Notes: a model not told the origin generated them from the sequence alone. Numbered from the stretch's first letter, positions 1 to 6,101 are shown. The stretch: DNA of 7,242 bases from Candidatus Tayloriibacteriota bacterium (GCA_023269245.1 JAHFMB010000048.1:1-7242); one strand, 5' to 3'. Numbers and translations: made by a program.

Positions 1-437
1 GCGCTAAATCCAGCAGCTTGCCATGATTCTTCTCTTTGGATTGCTTCAATTTCACCTATCTTAATTTTTCGACTAGAGATTACACTCTTAGATGGATCTC
101 CCTCATACGCTGTAAGAGACGACTTATCTGCACCTTGTAAATAAGCATCCAGTGTATTTTCCGTAGTTTTTATAACAATTACTCTCACTTGCGGGGACTT
201 AAGGTCTTGAGCAAGTAAAAATTGTGCGTCAAACGATTCTTGATTGATTTTTTCTCCCTCAATCCAGGATGCGGGATATTTTAAAACGAAACCATATTTA
301 TTGTTGGTATACGTCTTCCAACCTGCAGTCGAGTTTACTATCGTTCCCATCTTTACATTGTTCATCTGGTAGACAACCCAGCCAGCTACAGCCAATATGA
401 CAACAATAATAATTCCCCAAATAATTTTTTTATTCAT
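1..437 (-). CDS. Membrane-anchored extracytoplasmic protein, N-terminal part (partial)
   Basis: The frame opens with ATG at 437 and stays open for 145 codons to the left edge, so the C-terminus is missing. Residues 1-4 (MNKK) are positive and residues 5-23 form a hydrophobic helix without a lipobox cysteine, which suggests an uncleaved N-terminal anchor with the rest outside the membrane. After a short linker comes YGFVLKYPASW (residues 48-58), an opening I associate with PsbP-like or related small secreted domains in CPR bacteria; the fold assignment is inference. No enzyme motif is visible. It starts 18 nt after the rpoB stop and is probably cotranscribed with it. The only SD-like sequence (AGGAGG, inside the last rpoB codons) lies about 23 nt upstream, too far for normal use. 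A hand count over 61-120 gives 23 G+C of 60, lower than in the rpoB body. Function unknown. Confidence 0.75.
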   Translation of the reverse strand, partial: MNKKIIWGIIIVVILAVAGWVVYQMNNVKMGTIVNSTAGWKTYTNNKYGFVLKYPASWIEGEKINQESFDAQFLLAQDLKSPQVRVIVIKTTENTLDAYLQGADKSSLTAYEGDPSKSVISSRKIKIGEIEAIQREESWQAAGFS

Positions 438-455
438 GATATTTTATTTGGAAAA

Positions 456-3400
456 TTATTCCTCCTCTGCTAAAGGTTTGTTGGTAAGTTCGACGTTGAG
501 CGCCAAACCACGCAACGTCTTCAAAAGCACGTTGAATGATGCTGGCAAATTCGGTGGCTTTGGACGTTCGCCCTTAACTATCGCGTCAAATGTCTGTGAG
601 CGACCAACGATGTCGTCAGACTTAACGGTGAGGATCTCACGCAGTGTATGCGCAGCACCGTGACCGAGCAATGCCCAGACTTCCATTTCTCCAAAACGCT
701 GACCTCCGCCTTGAGCCTTTCCACCAAGTGGCTGTTGAGTGATGAGTGAGTAAGGTCCGATAGAACGCATGTGGATCTTGTCCTCCACCATGTGGTGAAG
801 CTTCAATATGTACATGTATCCAACTGCGATAGGCTGATTGAAGTATTCACCCGTGCGTCCGTCGCGGAGTTTCATTTTTCCAGATGCATCGAATCCAGCC
901 TTCACAAGTTCTTCTTTGATTTCAGCGTCAGTTGCTCCGGCAAATGGAGGAACGATGGCCTGATATCCGAGTTCGTTGGCAGCCAAACCTAGGTGCAATT
1001 CTAGGATCTGTCCCAGGTTCATACGTGATGGCACTCCAAGCGGTGTCAAGATAACATCGATAGGGCGACCATCTTCCATGTATGGCATATCCTCTTCTGG
1101 AAGAATGCGCGAGATAACACCCTTGTTACCGTGACGTCCTGCCATCTTGTCACCAACTGAAATGTTTCGAACCTGGGCAACTTCGATGTAAATCTTCTTG
1201 ATGATACCTGACTCGAGCTTGTCACCCTTTTCGCGTGAGAATATCTTGACTGAAATGACGCGACCACGCTTGCCGTTTTCCATACGCTTTGATGTGTCCT
1301 TCACATCGCGGGCTTTTTCACCGAAGATTGAGCGAAGCAAGCGCTCTTCTGGAGTAAGCTGTGTCTCACCCTTTGGTGAAATTTTACCAACGAGAATATC
1401 GCCTGGACGAACTTCTGCACCGATGCGGACAATACCTTCTTCAGTGAGGTTCTTGAGCTTGTTCTCACCAACGTTTGGAATATCGCAGGTCGTAACTTCT
1501 GGACCAAGCTTGGTATCGCGGACGTTGACCTGGATTTCTTCGATATGAACAGAACTCCACTTGCTATTCTTGACGACGCGCTCTGAAAGAATGATAGCGT
1601 CTTCGTAGTTGTTACCTGACCATGACATGAATGCAACGAGTGCATTGTGACCAAGAGCGATTTGGCCCTTGTCAGATGTAGATGTATCTGCGAGTACTGT
1701 TCCTTTCTTTACCTTGTCTCCAACTGAAACAATCGGGCGCTGATGGAATGCCGTAAAACCATTTGTTCGTGAGAACAAAACAAGGTTGAATTCGTGCTTC
1801 TTGCCCTTCTTTGAAACAAACGTAATTTTGCGTGCATCAACGTGAGTGATCTCACCATCTTCTGGAGCTACGACGAGACGACCAGTGTCCAAAACTGCCT
1901 TTTCCTCAATACCAGTAGCAACGAACGGAGCTTCTGGAACGAGACATGGGGTTGCTTGCTTCAACATGTTCGATCCCATGAGTGCGCGGTTCGCGTCATC
2001 GTGGTTCACGAATGGAATGAGCGAAGTAGCAATAGAAAATGCCTGGTTTGTTGAAACGTCAATATAGTCAATCTCTTTTCGAGTTGCCATAGCGGGCTTG
2101 CCGTTGATACGGACCTCTACTTCACTGACTGAAATAGAACCATCCTTGTCATATGGAGTTGCCGCGTGCGCAATACGGTAGTTCTCTTCTTCCAAGGCAT
2201 TCATATAAATAATCTCCTTGGTGATCTTGCCGTCCTTGACCTTTGCGTACGGTGTTTCGATCATGCCAAAGTCATTGATGCGAGCATATGCGGCGAGACG
2301 AAGCACGAGACCAATGTTCGGACCTTCTGGTGTATGGATCGGACAAAGACGACCATAGTGAGATGGGTGCACGTCGCGAACTTCAAAACCGGCTCGCTCA
2401 CGAGATAGACCGCCGGGACCGAGAGCTGTCAACTGACGGAGGTTCTCAATTTCACCAAGGGCATTCGTCTGCTCCATGAACTGCGAGAGCTGGTTGGTGG
2501 TGAAGAATTCTTTGATACGAGCCTGCAATGGGCGTGGATAGATAAATGAAACAGGCAAGGTCACATCCGGTTCAACCGTCGACATCTTGTCCTGAATGTT
2601 ACGCTTCATTTGCGTCAGGCCGAGGCGGATACGAGTCTCGAGAAGCTCGCCAACGTAGCGGACACGTCGTGATCCGAGGTGATCGATATCATCCGGCATA
2701 GAATCAGTAGTAGTGGTCAATTTGACGATGTGAGCAACGGTTGTAGCGATATCATCAAGGTTGATGGTTCGGCGCTCGAGCTCCTTTTCATCCATGGACT
2801 TGCCGAATCGTTTGTTGAAGCGGAAACGGCCAACACGGTTGATGTCATAGCGATCTTCTTTGAGCAGCGCCTGCACAAAACTGCGCGCATTTTCTGCTGT
2901 AGCCAAATCGCCATCTCGAAGACGCTTGTGGATTTCCATATATGCCTCATCCTTGGTCTTGGCATGGTCCTTTGCCAAGGTCATTTCTACGACTTTGTGA
3001 GCATCAGGGTTACCCTTGAAGAGATCCATGATCTTTTCATTGGTTTCTGCACCGAGAATGCGGAGGAGCGAAGTGATCGGGAATTTGCGCTTGCGGTCAA
3101 TACGACAATAGATAGTGCCATCAGTATCAGTTTCGATTTCCATCCATACACCACGTGCAGGAATGATCTTTGCGCCAAAATAGTTTTTACCCTTGACTTC
3201 ATTACCGGTGAAGAAAATACCGAATGAACGTGCAAGTTGTGGGACGATGACACGCTCAACACCGTTGATGATGAAGGTTCCGTGATCGGTCATGAGAGGA
3301 ATCTCTGCAAGAAGCATTTCTTGCTCTTTAACCACATTCAAGGATTTATTCTTGAGGGTCACCTTCACCTTGATCTGTCCTTCATAGTTGAGCTTGTTGT

Positions 3401-3635
3401 CTTTGGCAAAGTGCTCGTTGAACTTCGGGAGGATAATCTCAGGTGAACCGATAGAAAGCTCGAATTTCTTTTCAGCGTAGTCTTTGATCGGTGAAAATTC
3501 TTTGAGCAGATTCTCAATACCCTTCTCCGCAAGCTGGGTGAAGGACAGGAGCTGTGACTCGACCAAATGTGGCATTTCTGCAAGTGGTTCCTGATAGCGA
3601 GAAAAGAATTTCTTCGGGCGGATGGTGGTCGACAT
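456..3635 (-). CDS. rpoB: DNA-directed RNA polymerase subunit beta
   Basis: Beta subunit of the core RNA polymerase, which forms one side of the active cleft and binds the nascent RNA:DNA hybrid. The family is unmistakable: LSQFMEQ and ALGPGGLSRERAGFEVRDVH (residues 383-423) followed by CPIHTPEGPNIGL (431-443), FMSWSGNNYEDAIILSERVV (669-688), the active-site segment GDKMAGRHGNKG (828-839, with K830 and K838 matching E. coli K1065 and K1073), and GGKAQGGGQRFGEMEVWALL (971-990) before the C-terminal clamp part ending FNVLLKTLRGLALNVEL. At 1059 residues it is shorter than E. coli (1342) or Bacillus (about 1190) RpoB, consistent with absence of the large lineage-specific insertions. The start at 3635 gives a natural N-terminus (MSTTIRPKKFFSRY); no SD precedes it. 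Residues at the classic rifampicin sites are altered (see findings). The next gene downstream is not rpoC, and no rplL lies upstream. Confidence 0.98.
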   Translation of the reverse strand: MSTTIRPKKFFSRYQEPLAEMPHLVESQLLSFTQLAEKGIENLLKEFSPIKDYAEKKFELSIGSPEIILPKFNEHFAKDNKLNYEGQIKVKVTLKNKSLNVVKEQEMLLAEIPLMTDHGTFIINGVERVIVPQLARSFGIFFTGNEVKGKNYFGAKIIPARGVWMEIETDTDGTIYCRIDRKRKFPITSLLRILGAETNEKIMDLFKGNPDAHKVVEMTLAKDHAKTKDEAYMEIHKRLRDGDLATAENARSFVQALLKEDRYDINRVGRFRFNKRFGKSMDEKELERRTINLDDIATTVAHIVKLTTTTDSMPDDIDHLGSRRVRYVGELLETRIRLGLTQMKRNIQDKMSTVEPDVTLPVSFIYPRPLQARIKEFFTTNQLSQFMEQTNALGEIENLRQLTALGPGGLSRERAGFEVRDVHPSHYGRLCPIHTPEGPNIGLVLRLAAYARINDFGMIETPYAKVKDGKITKEIIYMNALEEENYRIAHAATPYDKDGSISVSEVEVRINGKPAMATRKEIDYIDVSTNQAFSIATSLIPFVNHDDANRALMGSNMLKQATPCLVPEAPFVATGIEEKAVLDTGRLVVAPEDGEITHVDARKITFVSKKGKKHEFNLVLFSRTNGFTAFHQRPIVSVGDKVKKGTVLADTSTSDKGQIALGHNALVAFMSWSGNNYEDAIILSERVVKNSKWSSVHIEEIQVNVRDTKLGPEVTTCDIPNVGENKLKNLTEEGIVRIGAEVRPGDILVGKISPKGETQLTPEERLLRSIFGEKARDVKDTSKRMENGKRGRVISVKIFSREKGDKLESGIIKKIYIEVAQVRNISVGDKMAGRHGNKGVISRILPEEDMPYMEDGRPIDVILTPLGVPSRMNLGQILELHLGLAANELGYQAIVPPFAGATDAEIKEELVKAGFDASGKMKLRDGRTGEYFNQPIAVGYMYILKLHHMVEDKIHMRSIGPYSLITQQPLGGKAQGGGQRFGEMEVWALLGHGAAHTLREILTVKSDDIVGRSQTFDAIVKGERPKPPNLPASFNVLLKTLRGLALNVELTNKPLAEEE

Positions 3636-3641
3636 GTTATT

Positions 3642-3672
3642 AAAAAATAATTAGTAACCGGTAACTAATAAT
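3642..3672 (-). repeat. Imperfect 26-bp palindrome plus T6 just upstream of rpoB
   Basis: The arms 3647-3659 and 3660-3672 pair at 11 of 13 positions around a central ACCGGT; the core on the plus strand is TTAGTAACCGGTAACTAA. On the minus strand it is followed directly by six T residues (3647-3642) and then, six bases later, by the rpoB ATG. The layout resembles a weak intrinsic terminator or a translation-controlling hairpin, but the stem is AT-rich and has two mismatches. A protein-binding palindrome is an equally open reading. Confidence 0.4.
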
Positions 3673-3711
3673 GTGCACCTGCTGCGTACGTATCTATTTG
3701 CACCCAAACGC

Positions 3712-3735
3712 AAAAATGCCGTTTTGAGGAAACGG
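3712..3735 (-). terminator. Attenuator-like hairpin in the rpoB leader
   Basis: Read on the minus strand, CCGTTT pairs perfectly with AAACGG across a CCTCA loop (3735-3719), followed by CA and then TTTTT (3716-3712). This is the form of a short intrinsic terminator pointing towards rpoB and lying about 75 nt before its start codon. On the plus strand no T-run follows the stem, so the polarity is specific. Six base pairs make it modest in strength. A role as attenuator is inference. Confidence 0.4.
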
Positions 3736-3744
3736 ATATTAAAT

Positions 3745-3774
3745 TCACTTGACAGTTAGTAAGTGATATTCACT
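3745..3774 (-). promoter_or_regulatory. Overlapping, mutually exclusive hairpin arms in the rpoB leader
   Basis: On the plus strand ATTCACT occurs twice (3743-3749 and 3768-3774) with the complementary AAGTGA (3761-3766) between them. AGTGA (3762-3766) can pair with TCACT (3770-3774) around a 3-nt loop, or AAGTGA can pair with TCACTT (3745-3750) around a 10-nt loop, but not both. The element lies directly upstream, in the rpoB direction, of the terminator-like hairpin at 3712-3735. This is the architecture expected of a conformational switch, although no antiterminator pairing with the terminator stem is obvious. Confidence 0.3.
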
Positions 3775-3842
3775 GGGTAGGACTAATGATGGACCTGTCT
3801 AATCCTCCGCTACAGCAGAACACAATCTGCGAAGTTGAGAGT

Positions 3843-3871
3843 ACATTATCATACAGCAACCACAAGGTCAA
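3843..3871 (-). promoter_or_regulatory. Candidate promoter for rpoB
   Basis: On the minus strand TTGACC (3871-3866, 5 of 6 to the -35 consensus) is followed after 15 nt by GATAAT (3850-3845, 5 of 6 to the -10) or after 17 nt by TAATGT (3848-3843). Transcription would start near 3838, giving a leader of about 200 nt. A 7-bp inverted repeat, GTTGAGA (3834-3840) and TCTCAAC (3881-3887), flanks the site. No better minus-strand pair was seen in the region. Confidence 0.45.
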
Positions 3872-3908
3872 GGGTTTATGTCTCAACGTGGGGATACATG
3901 ACCAAATA

Positions 3909-3938
3909 TTGACATACTATATATATGTATGTTATTGT
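3909..3938 (+). promoter_or_regulatory. Candidate extended -10 promoter for the NDK-like gene
   Basis: A perfect TTGACA (3909-3914) is followed after 18 nt by TATTGT (3933-3938, 4 of 6), with TG at the extended -10 position (3930-3931). The start codon is 36 nt beyond the -10, leaving a leader of about 30 nt with no SD. The spacer is almost entirely an inverted repeat: ACATAC (3912-3917), TATATATAT, GTATGT (3927-3932), which overlaps both promoter elements and could be an operator or simply flexible AT-rich DNA. Confidence 0.5.
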
Positions 3939-3974
3939 GGCATAAACAACACCAACCACTGAACACGGCTTCTT

Positions 3975-4487
3975 ATGACCGAACGAACACTTGTCCTTTT
4001 CAAACCGGCGCCGCAGACTATCAGCCCCCAATCTTACGCGGCTGATTCCTTGATCGCAAAAACAGAAACATTGGCCAATGCGCATGGCCTAAAGATCGTC
4101 GAACGCCTCGGCGTCACCATGACTCCAGCAATACTCGCCACCTTGTACAAAGGACTGGGTGAACGTCATATGGGCGCAACCATTGCCCACATGAACTCAT
4201 TCGCCCTCCCTATCTACATCTACGAGGGTGAGTATGCGATTCATCGCATGTCCATCCAGGTCGGCGAAAATCCCAACCCTGCTCTGTGCCTCAATGGCAC
4301 TCTACGGAAAGAGTGGTGGGAACGGACTCGGGATTGCCACGTCACCCATGATTTGGGCTGGAATGGCATTGACCTTGGAGATGGCTTCCGCTACTGGCCG
4401 AACTTCTTGCATTGCAGTCGGAGTCCGGCGGAGTACGCGGAGCAATATGCCGTACTCAATGCCAACCGAATCGTCGAAGTTCACTGA
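3975..4487 (+). CDS. Divergent nucleoside diphosphate kinase-like protein
   Basis: NDP kinases transfer the gamma-phosphate between nucleoside triphosphates and diphosphates through a phosphohistidine. The family is recognisable here: ERTLVLFKP (residues 3-11) at the N-terminus, HGLKIVERLGVTMTPAILATLY (37-58), ALPIYIYEGEYAI (77-89, matching the family's PVVAMVxEGENAV strand), NGTLRKEW (107-114, for PGTIRGDY) and NFLHCSRSPAEYAEQ (143-157, for NxxHGSDSxESAExE). The catalytic histidine would be H146, with K10, Y58, R111 and N143 in the usual active-site places. Departures are KPA for KPD, HCSRS for HGSDS, and about 22 extra Trp- and Asp-rich residues between R111 and N143, making 170 residues instead of about 130-150. 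It therefore could be a true kinase or a relative with changed substrate. It stands alone on the plus strand with its own candidate promoter and a strong terminator. The start has no SD but is the one that gives the canonical N-terminus. Confidence 0.72.
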   Translation: MTERTLVLFKPAPQTISPQSYAADSLIAKTETLANAHGLKIVERLGVTMTPAILATLYKGLGERHMGATIAHMNSFALPIYIYEGEYAIHRMSIQVGENPNPALCLNGTLRKEWWERTRDCHVTHDLGWNGIDLGDGFRYWPNFLHCSRSPAEYAEQYAVLNANRIVEVH

Positions 4488-4511
4488 ATCCGACTTGAGA
4501 AAATTCACGGG

Positions 4512-4541
4512 ACCGCTTCCGAAAGGCAGCGGTTTCTTTTT
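4512..4541 (+). terminator. Intrinsic terminator of the NDK-like gene
   Basis: ACCGCT pairs with AGCGGT, and after one T/C mismatch CC pairs with GG around a GAAA loop (stem 4512-4533). The stem is followed by TTCTTTTT (4534-4541). It begins 24 nt after the stop codon. The opposite strand has no T-run after the stem, so it acts in the plus direction and not for trmD, which ends 19 nt further on from the other side. Confidence 0.9.
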
Positions 4542-4559
4542 ATTATACTAATGTTTAGC

Positions 4560-5288
4560 CTACAACTTCTTCACTTTGAGTTTCTTCCCCTTCTTCCACT
4601 GGTCCATCTTGGCATGATGTCCGCTCAGCAAAATCTTTGGGACACGATACTTTTTCTTTTTGTATTCAATAACTTCGGGACGAGTATACACATCAGGGCT
4701 CGCCACACGCTCTTCCTCTATTGAAAGTGAGTCACCCAAGACGCCAGGAATCCTGCGGGTGATGGTATCTATCATAATCATGGCTGGCAGTTCTCCTCCC
4801 GTAAGCACATATGGGCCAACGGAAATATCAACCATGGGAAATGCTTTCTTTACACGTGCATCAATACCCTCGTAGCGTCCACAGACGAAGATGATGTCTG
4901 TGTATTTTTTTAACGCATCAGCGCTCTCATTTGAAAACTGCTTACCTGCTGGACTGAAGAAGATGATTTTAATTTTCTTAGTTGTCTCAGATTTCCTTGG
5001 AAATAAAATGCGACGCTTACCCTTGGCAACCTTCAGTGCTGACTCAATTGCCTTGATGACCGGTAATGCCTCGATCACCATCCCCGGCCCCCCACCATAC
5101 GGACGGTCATCCACGCGACGTTCTGCGTAGGTTTGCTTGGCACCTTTCTTTGCGGAAATAGTGAAATCTCGCGGATTGTAGTATTTGATAGTAATGAGTC
5201 CTTTTTCCTGTGCGCGCTTCAAAATCGAGGCGTTCAAATACGACTCGGTACTTTCAGGAAATAGAGTTACGAGATGGTAGGTAAGCAT
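4560..5288 (-). CDS. trmD: tRNA (guanine-N1-)-methyltransferase
   Basis: TrmD uses S-adenosylmethionine to make m1G37 next to the anticodon of tRNAs reading CNN and some GGN codons, which prevents +1 frameshifting. It is a SPOUT-class trefoil-knot enzyme acting as a dimer. Visible family marks are the start MLTYHLVTLFPE, VDDRPYGGGPGMV (residues 59-71), FVCGRYEGIDARV (134-146), VGPYVLTGGELPAMIMIDTI (157-176) and RRIPGVLGDSLSIEEE (178-193), then a C-terminal domain with PEVIEYKKKKYRVPKILLSGHH. At 242 residues it is of normal length. A basic stretch near residues 89-106 looks slightly longer than in E. coli, and the knot has GPYVL where E. coli has GDYVL. It is last in the rpsP-csaA-khpA-trmD cluster, 65 nt after khpA, with no rimM before it or rplS after it. 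The start is certain from the N-terminus, yet no SD is present and a perfect 14-bp hairpin ends three bases before the ATG. Confidence 0.97.
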   Translation of the reverse strand: MLTYHLVTLFPESTESYLNASILKRAQEKGLITIKYYNPRDFTISAKKGAKQTYAERRVDDRPYGGGPGMVIEALPVIKAIESALKVAKGKRRILFPRKSETTKKIKIIFFSPAGKQFSNESADALKKYTDIIFVCGRYEGIDARVKKAFPMVDISVGPYVLTGGELPAMIMIDTITRRIPGVLGDSLSIEEERVASPDVYTRPEVIEYKKKKYRVPKILLSGHHAKMDQWKKGKKLKVKKL

Positions 5289-5291
5289 GTA

Positions 5292-5332
5292 ACAAAAATG
5301 TGTGGCCAGATGACTTTACCACACATTTTTGT
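5292..5332 (-). promoter_or_regulatory. Perfect 14-bp hairpin abutting the trmD start
   Basis: ACAAAAATGTGTGG (5292-5305) is exactly complementary to CCACACATTTTTGT (5319-5332), with a 13-nt loop. The A5 and T5 tracts form the base of the stem, the design of a bidirectional intrinsic terminator, so on the minus strand it would end khpA transcripts. It also lies three bases before the trmD ATG and would cover the ribosome's landing site if read through. Either reading predicts less TrmD than S16 or KhpA. RNase III processing is another option. Confidence 0.7.
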
Positions 5333-5353
5333 ATTTGGCTATATTTAACTATC

Positions 5354-5704
5354 TTACTCCAACTTGAGATCTGCCATCGCCTCATCAACGGTCTTTGAAT
5401 TCGGGGTTGAGAGAGGAACCGCAGCACCTTGACCAACGCGCTCTGGTGACTTGAGACCACCAACCGGCTCATTGATTTTCAAATTGACACGGCTGTTGTT
5501 TTTCATACCCACAACACGGAGTAGTGTTCGAACGGCCTTGGCGGTGTTGCCCTGGCGACCGATAATCTTGCCCATATCTGCTGCACCAACTTCGAGGGTC
5601 AAGAGGACACCCATCTCATCAACTGTGCGCGATGTTTTGACCTGATCAGGATTGTCTACTAAAGCTTTGATAACGTACGAGAGGAACTCTTCATCTTTCT
5701 GCAT
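5354..5704 (-). CDS. khpA: KH-domain RNA-binding protein, KhpA/YlqC family
   Basis: KhpA proteins are small single-KH-domain RNA binders, which in Gram-positive bacteria pair with KhpB and influence cell elongation and mRNA fate. The 116-residue product begins MQKDEEFLSYVIKALVDNPDQV, the typical KhpA opening, and carries the KH GxxG loop as IIGRQG (residues 47-52) after LLTLEV, followed by the helix TAKAVRTLLRVV and the strand RVNLKI. Residues 80-116 form a tail rich in Gly, Pro and Ser not present in the roughly 80-residue Bacillus protein. I place the start at 5704 and not at the upstream in-frame ATG at 5779, because the added residues have no family resemblance and would overlap the end of csaA. 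Its position between rpsP and trmD is the conserved one. No SD is seen; two adjoining hairpins lie just upstream. Confidence 0.88.
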   Translation of the reverse strand: MQKDEEFLSYVIKALVDNPDQVKTSRTVDEMGVLLTLEVGAADMGKIIGRQGNTAKAVRTLLRVVGMKNNSRVNLKINEPVGGLKSPERVGQGAAVPLSTPNSKTVDEAMADLKLE

Positions 5705-5712
5705 AATCGTTA

Positions 5713-5743
5713 GATTAATTCGTAATCGTACAGTTCGCTGTAC
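5713..5743 (-). repeat. Two adjoining perfect hairpins before khpA
   Basis: On the minus strand GTACAG-CGAA-CTGTAC (5743-5728, 6 bp with a tetraloop) is followed without any gap by GATTA-CGAAT-TAATC (5727-5713, 5 bp). The second ends 8 nt before the khpA ATG. Together they fill most of the 49-nt csaA-khpA gap. They could stack as one structured element controlling khpA translation or transcript processing. There is no T-run, so they are not an intrinsic terminator. Confidence 0.5.
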
Positions 5744-5753
5744 TGCTGTAATT

Positions 5754-6089
5754 TTAAAATACTTCCTCACCAAGCGCAACCTCAGCCTGTGGAGTCAGGT
5801 ATATCGTTTCCCCACGAACGTTTTTGACCCCAAGAACAAGGACCTCTGAGACCTCTGGGCCCATTTTCTTTGGAGGGAAATTGACTATACCAATAATCTG
5901 TTTTCCCACCAAATCCTCTTTCTGGTAATTTGTGTATGCCCCGCATGACACCTTTGTTCCAATCTCATTGCCAAAATTAATAGTCAACCTATACGTCGGC
6001 TTCGTCGAGAGCGAATGTTCAACTTTGATAATCTGACCAACCCTCATCTCCAGGGCTTCAAACGAGGAATATGTTGTTTGTGTTTTCAT
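5754..6089 (-). CDS. csaA: CsaA-like tRNA-binding OB-fold protein
   Basis: The 111-residue product matches the stand-alone tRNA-binding domain (OB fold) seen in CsaA, at the C-terminus of many methionyl-tRNA synthetases and in Trbp111. Diagnostic stretches are FEALEMRVGQIIKVEHSLST (residues 10-29), YRLTINFGNEIGTKVSCGAY (33-52), LVGKQIIGIVNFPPKKMGPEVSEVLVLG (60-87) and IYLTPQAEVALGEEVF (96-111). Length and residue pattern are close to Bacillus CsaA (about 110 residues), which is described as a chaperone-like and tRNA-binding protein. The start at 6089 gives the expected N-terminus; the upstream in-frame extension overlaps rpsP and is discarded. It lies between rpsP (73 nt before) and khpA (49 nt after), inside a cluster that normally carries rimM, so a role in tRNA handling or translation fits. 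A candidate promoter just upstream suggests that it may also be transcribed on its own with a very short leader. Confidence 0.9.
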   Translation of the reverse strand: MKTQTTYSSFEALEMRVGQIIKVEHSLSTKPTYRLTINFGNEIGTKVSCGAYTNYQKEDLVGKQIIGIVNFPPKKMGPEVSEVLVLGVKNVRGETIYLTPQAEVALGEEVF

Positions 6090-6101
6090 AGAAATATATT
6101 G

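Larger units (their letters stand above)
3636..3974. other. Divergent intergenic region between rpoB and the NDK-like gene
   Basis: These 339 bases hold no convincing gene. They contain a candidate plus-strand promoter near 3909-3938 and a candidate minus-strand promoter near 3843-3871, which would give rpoB a leader of about 200 nt. The leader holds several short inverted repeats: GCAGA/TCTGC (3815-3830), overlapping AGTGA/TCACT arms (3745-3774), a hairpin followed by T5 (3712-3735), and an imperfect palindrome followed by T6 just before the rpoB start (3642-3672). I saw no tRNA-like T-arm and no known riboswitch or T-box core. Confidence 0.7.

Noticed and set aside
2679..3227. 182-codon plus-strand open frame opposite rpoB
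   Set aside because: It lies wholly within the highly conserved rpoB coding sequence, has no recognisable domain, and is a typical antisense shadow.
3749..3777. Perfect TTGACA on the plus strand at 3749-3754 as a second promoter for the NDK-like gene
   Set aside because: No -10-like hexamer lies at 16-18 nt (the bases there are ACTGGG), and the TTGACA is part of an inverted repeat of the rpoB leader.
3799..3846. Fifteen-codon ORF on the minus strand as a leader peptide for rpoB
   Set aside because: Its ATG lies within the candidate -10 box, so it would not be transcribed. It has no SD and no run of regulatory codons.
3882..3957. A second minus-strand promoter in the AT-rich palindrome (TTGTTT, then TATATA on the minus strand)
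   Set aside because: The -35 matches only three of six bases and the -10 is a by-product of the alternating TA tract; the pair near 3843-3871 is better.
3636..3974. A tRNA, T-box or riboswitch in the large intergenic region
   Set aside because: No T-arm-like GTTCGA, no CCA end, no T-box core and no cloverleaf could be found on either strand.
5705..5779. Upstream ATG at 5779 as the start of khpA
   Set aside because: The extra 25 residues overlap the csaA end in another frame and do not resemble KhpA; the protein from 5704 begins as the family does.
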